Part shown: positions 1-10,241 of the stretch, piece after piece
Layout of the letters: each line of letters begins with the position of its first letter
How positions within the stretch are numbered: the stretch's first letter is position 1
Source of the DNA: Lutjanus erythropterus
Lineage: Eukaryota; Chordata; Actinopteri; Lutjaniformes; Lutjanidae
Reading direction: 5' to 3'
Length of the DNA: 64,000 bases
Assembly (NCBI GenBank): GCA_020091685.1
Contig: CM034600.1
Span: 12,220,219-12,284,218 of the forward strand
Translations under genes and position numbers: made by a program
The notes under the pieces: model-generated
Seen by the model: only the letters and a program-made list of their open reading frames with translations
What the model was told of the DNA's origin: nothing
Databases searched by the model: none

Positions 1-799
1 GTTCTTTTCAATGAAAAAAAAACGAAAGAAAGAGAACCAAACAGACCCAAAACTTAATGTGTTACATGAAACTCGAACAGCCGCATTTCAAAATGTGACA
101 TCTGAACCACACAGACCCACTACAGAGCTGTAAACCACCCAAAACCAAACGAAACCTCATCTGGAATCTTGAATTGAGGTTCTTGACCACCTTCCTGTTG
201 GGGCTGCCCAAACAAATAATCTGCTGCAAACCCTTCAGCCAAGTTGAGACTTACAGACAAGATTGGACAATCTCTTCCTGTCTCTTTCCCTCTGTTCTGA
301 ATTTCTTGTTTTGGTGATCAGCTCTTAGGAAAATTATCTGGCTCTTTTGCTTACCAGATATTTACATCTCCTAACCAGATGCTTGTTTTACCTTGTCTTT
401 CCTCCATTTGACACTGGGCAGATCTAATTCTGGGGTCAACATTACAGATTTTCTTTTCCCACTCAGGAAACCAAGCTCTCATGAAAATTCAAACTTTATT
501 CTCAAAGCAAACCCTGTCCTACTTATTAAAAGAATAAGGACGAAGTGTGAAGGCGTCTGTGGGACAAGGATAAACGGTGAGGAAAACACAAGCTCTGTTT
601 GTCAGTACGTTGGTGGCCTTGTTGAGACTTGATAGCGGCCTTGAACAGTCCGACCACTTTCATTTCCCAGACGGCACAAGTGGGCGCGTATCGGCTGATA
701 CTGTTGACAATGTTTCATCACATTCAAAATCTGCATCTGTGAGTTCCATTTGAGGTGGCTGATATCTTCCAGAAGTTTCCTCTCGGGCAGCGGTCTCAC
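1..799. other. No gene seen; unique-looking sequence
   Basis: No splice-flanked coding tract, RNA gene or repeat end is convincing here. The plus-strand frame at 393-632 has no recognisable domain and biased, low-information composition. On the minus strand the frame 602-799 reads on directly after the candidate exon at 800-892 but in a different frame; it could be intron sequence or, less likely, a frame-shifted continuation. Confidence 0.5.
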
Positions 800-892
800 C
801 CCGGTGTCCCAGACTCTGCGGCGATGTTAATTGTCTCCTCCACCAACAAGTTGCTCTGTGGCCTTGACTGCAGCTGCTGCCTGATGAAGTCA
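800..892 (-). CDS. Possible internal coding exon, product unrecognised
   Basis: On the minus strand a 93-nt stretch lies between an acceptor-like site (CCCACATTACAG, pyrimidine and C/A rich upstream) and a donor-like GTGAGA. It is open in the frame beginning DFIRQQLQSRPQ and continuing NLLVEETINIAAESGTP, with mixed polar and hydrophobic composition unlike the low-complexity chance ORFs elsewhere. The length is a multiple of three and both edges would be phase 2, as expected of a symmetric cassette exon. I recognise no domain or family. Against it: the donor is preceded by G rather than AG, no partner exon is visible in the window, and a 30-residue open frame is short enough to occur by chance. 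Inference only. Confidence 0.2.
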
Positions 893-1643
893 CTGTAATG
901 TGGGTGTTGGGTGAGGTCACCAATTTGAGACATGGAGGGAGAAAAAAGATGGAGATTTAGAAAGAGACTGTGTTGATGAGGAAGCGACAGATAAAGAAAA
1001 GAGGAGTGAGACAAAAGGCGGCTGGGTGCCTGATAGAGGGAGAAGTTCATGGCGCCCCGTGCTGGTATTCTGGTGTGTGGGCCGGGGCACAGAGATGAAG
1101 CATTGTTGAGAGCTGGAGACGGGGGAAAGACTCATGCTCACGCTGGGTGTATGTAGGAGGTAGACAGACAAAGGGAAAAAAGAGTGCAAGTGTGCTTTCT
1201 GACGCTGGGGGACAAAGAGCCTTTTGGAGTTGGTTTGTTCTGGTGCTTCCCCTCTCCAGCCGGCTGCAAAGAAAGATGGAGAAAACACAGCACAGCGGAG
1301 GATGATGGAAAACAGAATGAAACGGGGGAGAGCCGGGTCAGGTTAAATTGTCCGACAAACAGACATCGGTGAGTGAGGGCTTCATTCCTTAGGGAGCATG
1401 AATTCACTCAACAAATTTCATGGTAAATCTTCCAATTAGGAGACATTTTGGCCCGAGGATGGTGCTAGAGGGGAGCTCATGGGACGTGCAAATGGAAAGT
1501 GATCAATCTTTGCCATAAAATGTTCCAAGCATATTCATATTGCTCAATTTGAAAATTAGATTTTCATCCCTGTTCATTTTCATTATTATTTTATATTTTC
1601 ATAGTGGAACCTCAATCCCTACCTCTATCTAGTGCTATGTATA
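893..1643. other. No gene seen; purine-rich, GA-biased stretch
   Basis: From about 925 to 1380 the plus strand is rich in short GA and GGA runs, so overlapping minus-strand frames translate as Ser/Leu/Phe/Pro-rich chance peptides. Nothing supports a gene. The part after 1400 is ordinary AT-rich sequence leading to the insertion site of the hAT-type element. Confidence 0.5.
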
Positions 1644-1651
1644 GCCATATA

Positions 1652-2671
1652 CAGTGGTGGACAAAGTACTCAACCCCAGTACTTGAGTCAAAGTATAGAT
1701 ACTCCTGGTCAAATATTACTCAACTACAAGTGAAAGTTGCTCAGTCACAATTTTACTTGAGTTAAAGTACTAGAGTACTTGGTTTTAAAAATACTTAAGT
1801 ATTCAGAAGTACACGTTTATAAAAATACTTAAGTATTCAAAAGTACCAATTACAAAGTACATTTTCTAATATCAATACATGCCGTATTGTTTTCATGATG
1901 CATTTACAGAAGCTTGTAACTCTCTGAAACCATCTAATGATGCACTGATGCTTGTAGAACCACTCTGCTACACAAAGACTATAGAAACACCTATAAAAAC
2001 TTCAACATAGAAATACAATCAAAAACAAAAAGGACAGCTGTTGTCATTTTCTGATGTAACTGTATTAAAATCACTGTATAAAGGTAGATTGAAGTGAACT
2101 GTAAGGAGTTCTCCAAGTCTGTTAAATAACTGAGATTTCTTTCTGTCTTCAGAGGCAGTATGTACATGAATAATGTGATATTTTTCACCCCAATAAAAAC
2201 AATCAAACTTTAAAAGCTACCTGGAATAATGAATAATTATAATAACATCTTGAGATTTAATTTTGTCTTTCTCCTGCCATCACCATTACCACTTTTTGTT
2301 TGAATGAAAGAGGGAGAGCTTGCTTGTGCTTGTTAGTGCGCCTGGACGTATTTCTACTTTTACATCAGTCCCATTTGAGAGGAGCTACTGTGATTGGTTT
2401 CTTTCTGTGAGGAACACAGCATGTGACCAATTGCATTTTAGAAAAGAAAAAAACACCAACAGCTGACTTCAACGATGTGCTCAGTCAAAAAGTAACAACA
2501 ACCTTCCTAGAAATGTAGTGGAGTCAAAAGTACAATATTTGTTTTTGAAATGTAGTGGAGTGAAAGTAATAAGTTTCAAAAAAAACAAATACTCAAGTAA
2601 AGTACAGATACTCAAAAAATGTACTTAAGTACAGTACTCAAGTAAATTTACTTCGTTACTGTCCACCACTG
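1652..2671. mobile_element. Non-autonomous hAT-type DNA transposon, about 1.02 kb
   Basis: The left end starts CAGTGGTGGACA and the right end finishes TGTCCACCACTG, a perfect 12-bp terminal inverted repeat. Inside each end are many short motifs built on AGTACTTGAGTA and AAGTACTTAAGTA, in inverted orientation between the two halves. The element is bounded by a perfect 8-bp direct repeat GCCATATA at 1644-1651 and 2672-2679. An 8-bp target duplication together with CAG-type ends is the hallmark of hAT transposition. There is no transposase frame: the longest frame inside is 71 codons, so this is a passenger that needed a source element's enzyme. Both ends and the duplication are intact, which suggests a fairly young insertion. 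I recall closely similar ends as abundant in teleost genomes. Confidence 0.88.
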
Positions 2672-2774
2672 GCCATATAGCATTTCTTGGCCTTCTGGCA
2701 AGTGCTTTGGATCGGTTTTCCCCCTTGAATTTAAGGAATAGTCTGTCTTGCCAAAAAGCCACCACCAGCAGCTG

Positions 2775-3512
2775 TTAGCTTAGCTTAGCATGGATACTGG
2801 GAACAAGCAAACAGCCAGCCGAGCTGTGTCCAAAACACAGACTGTATAATAAATAGTGGACATAGCCACAGTGACATCACCCACTCATTTATGGAGTGTC
2901 ATTTTGAAGCCTTGAGTTTGGCATGAGGGCTGTTGCCTTGGTTTTTGGAGCCAGAGTGACCATATTTGGATGAAAGGGTGGAGTTTGGGAGGAATGGCAT
3001 TGCTGCGCCTCAATCCCAGTTTGATCTCACTGAGAACCCAAGGACACATCATGGCAGTGTTTTGTCAGCCACAGGCAGCCATGTCCTAAAGCACGCCCTG
3101 CTTTATAATCATAATTTACTAAATGAACCTCATGCTGTGTTGAAGAAGACTTGAATCTATTGAGACCATTGACTCATTAGGAAATTAGTTACTGAGGTAA
3201 TAAACCATGTGAGAAGAAGGGTCATTTTCTCAATGACTTCTATACAATCTGACTTGTTTTTGCAACCAGTGGAGTCGCCCCCTGCTGGTCAATAAAAATA
3301 ATGCATGTTTATGTTTATGTCACTTCTGCATTGACTTCACGTTTCATACTTGGAAGCTGCATCCACTATTTATACAGTCTGTGGTCTTGTTTGTTTAATC
3401 CGTACAAAAACAAGTTATGAAAACAATTTACTCTAAATCCAGAAAGGCCATCGAACACAGACAGGCTATCTGTTTCCCCTTGTTTCCAGTCTTTGGCCTA
3501 AGCTAAGCTTAA
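2775..3512. mobile_element. Inverted-repeat interspersed element, interrupted by a second element
   Basis: The left arm begins TTAGCTTAGCTTAGCATGG and continues through ACTGGGAACAAGC. The right arm, reverse complemented, begins TTAAGCTTAGCTTAGGCC and continues through ACTGGAAACAAGG, giving imperfect inverted arms of about 40 bp. I recognise this as a very common percomorph repeat in which TTTGTTTAATCCGTACAAAA (here 3388-3407) forms part of the right half. Between the arms lies another element at 2836-3383, so the two halves of this copy are separated. No coding capacity. A relative of its right arm lies at 62331-62401. Confidence 0.65.
2836..3383. mobile_element. Nested short inverted-repeat element, 548 bp
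   Basis: The left end reads CACAGACTGTATAATAAATA and the right end reads TATTTATACAGTCTGTG, imperfect inverted repeats differing mainly by a short insertion. The interior contains stretches I recall from a common percomorph repeat, including GAGTCGCCCCCTGCTGG at about 3274 and the segment around 3080-3160. It sits inside the 2775-3512 element. I see no target-site duplication; compared with the remembered uninterrupted outer repeat, some outer sequence seems to be missing at the junction. The 62-codon frame at 2966-3154 is part of this repeat and is not a gene. Confidence 0.65.
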
Positions 3513-4303
3513 GTAGAGATGCAACACTAGATTTAGGTTTTCCTTTGGGTGACCTGATCCAAACAAACCAAATGTGAGACAAAGACCAGGCTTGTGTGGA
3601 ACAGTGCTGAGAGGTAACCTAAAATTTTGACATTAAAAAAGCAAAAAATTCTGTTCTGCTCATTAGCTCATAACATCTTGAAGCTTTGTCCTCTGGTTGA
3701 TCCAGTAGCACACAATAGACAATAGATCAGTAGTTTCTCAGCCTTTGTTCTTTGTAGTTGTTTCCATTATTTTATGGTATAGCTTGTGACTTTGTGGTGA
3801 CTAACAATTTTCTCCAGCATAAATGGTAGCAAAGACGGTGACAGGTTAACCTGCAAGTGACCCTCGTGTGCGCAGTTTGACATCAAACACAGTGCCGTGA
3901 TGACAGCCTTCCCTGCTTTCTTCACAGCCACTGGATAAAAGCCAGGTTTTAGAGAAGTGTCTGTCCTGCAGTGGTTTTTGACTTTTGAAAACTAGCTTAT
4001 TATATTATATTTCTGCCACATTCTTACAAAAATCCCTATATATTTTACACACTGGATCTTTAACTTACATAACTAATATCATTCTTTTAACCCAAACCAT
4101 TATCTTTCCCCAAACCTAACCAAGTAGTGTTGGTGTTTGAGCTTAACTAAAACACAATCCTTTCACAACCATGTGAAGATGTTCCTGATTCTCTCCAGCA
4201 GTCTTATGTGTCATTCTAGGAGTCTTTGGCAAATGTCCTATTCTGTCGTCAAAGTATGAAGACGTATTGTCTTGAGAAAGAGTTTTTAATTAAATTTTTT
4301 ATT
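3513..4303. other. No gene seen
   Basis: Ordinary AT-rich sequence without a convincing open frame, splice pair or RNA gene. Some short scraps look repeat-derived, but no ends could be defined. Confidence 0.5.
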
Positions 4304-4370
4304 TTATTTTACCTTTATTTAACCAGGCAAGCCATTAAGAACAAATTCTTATTTACAATGATGGCCTGGT
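4304..4370. repeat. Short interspersed repeat fragment
   Basis: The stretch contains CCTTTATTTAACCAGGCAAG followed by a variant of the segment running from CATTAAGAACAAATTC to GATGGCCTGG. I recognise it from memory as a widespread teleost interspersed repeat, here about 65 bp and with no partner end nearby. Its class cannot be decided from this fragment. Confidence 0.55.
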
Positions 4371-7300
4371 GAATGTGTCCTGTCTAATTTTTAATAGTGC
4401 CTGAAGACTCAAACCCACAGCAGACAAGTCCTGGCTGTACATCTTGACTGAACCTCACTCCTCTGTGTGCTGTCTTGTTAGAAGAAATGGACCTTGAAGT
4501 CCTCGTCATGTTTTCGGGTTGAGACAGTAATGTGCTGCATTGTTGGAGTCCAGTTACATTAAGTTCAGAGAATAAAGAAAAAACTGTTCGCTATGTTCGA
4601 CTGTAATGGGGTGAAACAGGGGTGTTGGGAGCACATGACTCATTTTCAATCTGTAAAGGGCAGTTCAAACTTCCATTTCCTGGTTGATAAATGTAAAAAT
4701 TGGCTTTACAAGGCAAATAAATCAAACTCTCAACCATAAAGCTCCAACATCTGCATCTCTCCACGCTTCGTAATGGGAACTTCCCCTTTTCTCATCCAAA
4801 CCCTTGAGCCGTGACCTTCACCTGTGGACGCTGAGTGTGTGCCAAGGCGTTACGTCTTCTTTACACAAATGTGTGTTTTAAAAAAGAGAGGCGGTACGTA
4901 AGCTGATTCTTTAACAGTCTGACTTCATGATTCATTATAATGTGGCCCTTAGCTTCTCGTTTCTCGTTATCCCTCTGTCCCCGTCCTCTGAACCCTCTTC
5001 CTGCCCTCCATCCTCGTTATTTTCTTTGTCTCCCTGTTTTTACCATGAAACAGCATTTGTGTGTGTACACAGTGTTCATTCACAAGCTTGCGAAAACAGG
5101 CCTTAATGGGGGAAAGCAGTATTTTTACCATCTCCCTTCTGATTCACCCTTTGACTGTTAAAAGTTGTTTGAATGGACAGGGCCTCGCTCAGGAGAGGAC
5201 AGGACTTTCTTTTATGTCAGCACTACGTGTGCCGTGACCTTTCACTTTTTTTTTCCATCTCATTCTGTCTCTCTGATCCATTCATGCACTGTTTGTCCCT
5301 CTGTCCCTTTCTCTAACTTTAGCTTTTTATTTTGGTATACTTACTGATTGTTTTGTTAATGTTGATGAATCACAGAACAGTTTTGTCTCTGGATTAAATG
5401 GTTCTACAACACAGCAGGTGGGACAATGACAGCTTTGGGTTTGTTGTCTATAACTGGTGGAGCTATCGTCTATGTGGTGAGGGAGGTGGGGTGCGTTGGT
5501 GCTTATGAGGATGCTGTAAAGGCTTTGGGGTCTGGTTTGTGTTTGCTTTTAGCTTCTGTACAAGTGTGTGTGTGTGTGTGGTTGCTGTGTTTATGTGTTC
5601 ACACTGGGAAAAAATACAATATCCTTTAATAAGTGAAAAGGTAATGAAATCATGAAATCAAACTGTCTCCAATATAAATCAATCCAATTCATAAATCTGG
5701 AATAATGTAGTGTAATTTTTCTTTAATCTAGCAATGTGTTCTACCTTTCTTCAAGCAAATTGATTTATACTAGAAATAGGGTGGAATTATTCACTGTAGT
5801 GCCAGAATTATTCCTTTGTTCTTGTTTTTTTTAACAAGATTTTTAGGATTCAATAAGTACGTTTTGTGTTAGTTTTGTGTTCACGTAGGCTAATGTTTAA
5901 AGAGTTTCTAGCTAGCTCAGATATTGTGGAGACCTTGTGATCTACAGCATGACTTTTTGTCCTGTTATTCTTGACATTTAAGCTAGTTTCATTGCTGTAA
6001 GGTTTTTTTTAATGTTTGAAAACTGGTCACCATTCACTTCAACTGTTTGGGAGATTCTGCAACACTGTTTTCCTGTGAAACTCCAGCAGTGTTTTGTAGA
6101 CTAAAACAAAAAAGTTCAGTGACACAAGGGTGAGAAGATACTGACAGGAGAATTAATACCACAAACTGTTTAGCTTGCTGAATAAACTCACAATATTTGT
6201 ATAATGGGAGTGTTTGGAAGTGTGCCTTGTTTTCTTTTGCTGGGTTTCTTGAAATTTGGTTGAAATATTCACTAAATGTAGATGGAAACCTGGTTCATAT
6301 TAGACAAAATAACGTAACTTCAGAGTTTCTGCACTGGTGGGTCCATAAATGTAACCTAAAATATTCTTAAATGCATGTTTGACATAGTAATGCCTGCACT
6401 ACACTATGTACTGTACTAGTTAAGTCCACAGTACCCAGCCGAGCATGGGAATATTCCCTCTGCGCTCTTCTTAAGATGTGGGAGCCAACTGAACTCACAC
6501 ACACACACATGCACACCCTCTTTCATGTCTCCTCCTCCATCCATTTGGCTCGCTTCCATCCTCCTTTTGTCACATTTATCTATCTCCCTATTCCCATGCT
6601 GCGTCCTAAGCTACTTTTGTACCGGTGCCATGCAGGATAATATGGGGGGAGACATTTCTTGGCTCCCGTTCACAGTTCAGGCTTTGACGCTCTTATCCGG
6701 AGAGCAACTTACACCAAAAGAGGAACAAGACAGCTGCAGACCCCTCGCCCAGCTCGTACAGTGATAATTCTTGACTTTCTCATTGTTGCTGTTGTGTGTT
6801 GTTGTGGCTACGCGATGATACAAGTATAAATGATCTGTTGGTTGGAAAATCTGAGATAATCAAATTTTCAGCCATGTTTGTTTGAACATGCAACATTCCT
6901 CCACCTGAACTGGCTGATATTGGCTGGCAGAGTCTATGGTGACCTTTATAGTCTAAATAAAGAGATAGATGGATGATAGAAGATGTTAACAGTCCAGTGA
7001 GTTACTGATAGTACATTTAAAGGGGCAATCAGCTGAATTTACTCATAAGAAGCAGGTAATTTGTCCATCTCCGGTGAGAGCTGAAAAGTTTGAGAAAACA
7101 ACTATTTATGTGATATTTATCTCGGCTCTTCAAATACTTAACAGGAAGCTTTGTTACAAACTGAGGGGTAGAGTTCAAAAAGTGAGCGCTTACCAGGCAG
7201 GGAGGGTGTAATGAAAGATGCTATTGCATGATGGGAATCTTAGGATCCTAGTGTTATTGTAGCTTGACCCATACTAGTGACTAACCCGTTGATTGCACTG

Positions 7301-9573
7301 GGCACATGGACATGTCTGCACCTTGGTTTTGATCCGTCCTCTGTTCTCAGTGCTGTTTGTACGTGTGACTTCCTGACCCTGTGATCTTCTCTGTGCACCT
7401 TCAAGTTGGATCTGTCAAATTCAGACTCTGACTTGTCTATTTGTGGGCCATATTGGCTCAGCAGACATAAAAATGTTGTTATAATTAGTCCATAAGGTTG
7501 TTTTATAACTTCAGTCCAAACCTGGTGGAATATTCTATTTGTTTGGGAGCTGGAGTCTTTACTGTGATTTGTGATCATATACACAAGAATCCTTTTGAAT
7601 TACGGATCATCTGCAAAACACAATCAACGTCTGGAGAAATAAAGTTTAGACAATTCTAAATTAATTATTATAATACTGTTGCTTTGGTCCTGTTACCACA
7701 CAAACTGTGATGTAAAACAGTCCCGTCTGGGAGAGTGGGATGCCATAATCACCTCCTCATTAGAGAGGGTTCATCAGAACTGACACGTTGTCATTTATCA
7801 GAGTTTTAATAATCTGCTGAAAGTAAAGGCAGTTTTCGAGATATTTTGGTTGTCTTCTTTCTCTAATGTCAAGAATCATAACCAGACTGCAACAAGTAAA
7901 CAATGGTATGGTAAAGGATGCAAAGTGTAAAAACCCTGAACATTAAACTCATCATTGATTTGTGGCGGGATGAAGGGGACGCCAACCAGCTTGTTAGCAA
8001 AATGACTAAAATCCGTCTGCCTTGTTCACCTGCCATTCTACTCTCCATCTCCTAGCAGAGATAGTGCTGGGACAGAGGACTTCTTTAGTTGAATATGTTA
8101 GTTGACTCCCTGATCCTTTATCTGACTGAGGTTTGTACAAGTTAGAGTCTATGGCGCCGACCACGGCTCTGAAATGGCAGCAGCCTAACTGTGCTGTGTG
8201 CTGATGAGTTCATGGTGCTGAAGTAGCCAGATTTGTGATTGCAACTTTTTGTAGGGGTCAGTAGTGGGTAGTAGGTGCCATGTGACATTAAATGGACCAA
8301 ATCTTTCTGAGATGTAATAAACAGACACGTTAAGCAGTCTGTCATTTTGTAGTTGTCCATTTACTGTCATTTGTTTGTCTGCTGCACTGCAGCTGTCAGC
8401 TCCTCTTGAAAATGTATGACTTGTGTCTGCCATGATTCTGCTGTCGGGTAATAACTTTTTCTTCCCCAACATGTCAATGGGAGGACTCAAAAATGACAAG
8501 AATTAAGAATTACAGCCTGTGTGTTTTTCCATGGCTTCGGGAGTTAATGTTTCCCTCAGCAGAGAACTTTAAAGATATAAAATATATGCACTACAGCAAT
8601 ATTCTCAGGTGAGTAAAATAGTATGCAATCTCCTCAACTCACAGAAAATTATTCACATCTTTGAATCATGTATAAACTTGTGTTTTCTGGCACTTGTTTT
8701 TCACTTGTGACTCATCCATTCACTGAGCTCATCCATCCATGTACTCTTTTAAACTCTAGCAGAAGCTTCCACCTATTCTGACCCTCTGATGTTGCCGTCA
8801 GATCTTCTGCCAGTAAACAGAAAACTTTTACTTTGTGTAAACAGTTTGAACACCTATAAACACTGTGGGCCTGGAATACCTCCTTGTCACTGTAGTATTT
8901 CCTAATGTGAGCCTATGGCCTTTCTTTAGTACCACTAACGGAAAGCATTCAATTCATGCAGAACTTGTTACATGTTTTCTCTGCTCAGACTTTATCACAT
9001 ATACGTTGATTCAGTGTCTCAACATGTTTATTTGGCCTTTCTTAAACCCGACCTACATTATCCATCTGTTAAAGCTACTGAACACTAATAAACGTGTCCC
9101 CAAACACTCATAAAAATACTTCAGTGCAGATGTGCAGATGAAGCTGCACTTTGTTGTTCACGGATGCGTTTTGCTGCTTGTTTTGATACTTCAAGCTGGT
9201 TTTCTTTTCATCCATTAGATGGTTGAAGGCATTTTTTAGTAAATGTTATTGACTGATTGTATTAATAGGTACATTAGTTTTTTTTGTAGATGGATGTAGA
9301 TGTACATCTCTGCACTGCTGAGCAGAGTGATCTTTCAGAAACTTACATTTGTTAGTTTAGCTTCGCTGGTTAGCATGCCTGTTTTAGTGGTATGTTGCAG
9401 TTTTGTTGTCGAGTCTTGTGGAATTTTGGGTGGAATTGTAGATTAATGTGTGCAGCAGGTCATGAAGAACATTAATTAAATCATTTTCTGAGGATCGAGA
9501 GATATATTGATATTTAATAAAAAATAATTTCATTGCTTCTGCTAAGTCCTCCAGAGTCTATGATGAGAACTGT
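4371..9573. other. No gene seen over about 5.2 kb
   Basis: Frames of 60-114 codons occur on both strands but show no recognisable domain, no consistent splice boundaries and low-complexity residue use. Around 7020-7260 the text (ATGCTATTGCATGATGGGAA and its flanks) resembles an old interspersed repeat, but no ends are visible. Short (TG)n at 5563-5580 and (CA)n at 6496-6508 are the only simple repeats. Confidence 0.5.
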
Positions 9574-9646
9574 GTCCATAGCAATGGTCTGTTATTTATA
9601 GCAGTGGTCTGCACTTATTCATGGCAGTGGTCTGGCTGTAGATTAG
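9574..9646. repeat. Degenerate tandem repeat, about 24-bp unit, three copies
   Basis: The core AGCAATGGTCTG / AGCAGTGGTCTG / GGCAGTGGTCTG recurs at about 9582, 9602 and 9624, each followed by a diverged T-rich spacer. The spacing of about 20-23 bp and the conserved core suggest an old local tandem duplication. No function is implied. Confidence 0.5.
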
Positions 9647-10174
9647 ACTGTAGAATGCTGTAACTGACCAATCACAATCAAGCTGCCAACGAAACTGTGT
9701 AATAAATTTTTGTACACAAACAATTTTGTGGCCTCTACTGTGTGTGTGGAAAAAGATTCTCTACTCAGAACACACCAAATTAAACACACATCCCAACATT
9801 TTGAATTATTTATACCAAATAAATTGGGCTCACAGGACTCGCCATGTGTTTGTCTGATTTTATTTTACAACCTCAAGAGGAATGTTCAAAGCGGTAGGAG
9901 CTCCTGTTGTAAAACATGACCAAGTAACCTCCTCTCTTTTCACCAAATCATTTCAGGTATTCTCTCTCTGTTCTGCTTAAACTCTTTGTATGTCAGCAGG
10001 TAATGGCCTCATCATTAACCTCCTGTCCAGTGAACATCTGTAAAGCATGCTGGGACTCACCACAGGTAACGTTCTCTACATGAAAACAAACACATCTTCC
10101 AAACAAAGGTCTTTTCTGGCCTGAGGTGACAGCTCAACTCTAACTAACGCTTTGTAATATAGTAACTAATAATG

Positions 10175-10240
<66 letters not shown>
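10175..10240. repeat. (ATA)22 trinucleotide microsatellite
   Basis: Uninterrupted 66 bp of ATA/AAT repeats, preceded by the interrupted piece AATAATG. Similar in length and motif to the tract at 43081-43143. Confidence 0.97.
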
Positions 10241-10241
<1 letters not shown>

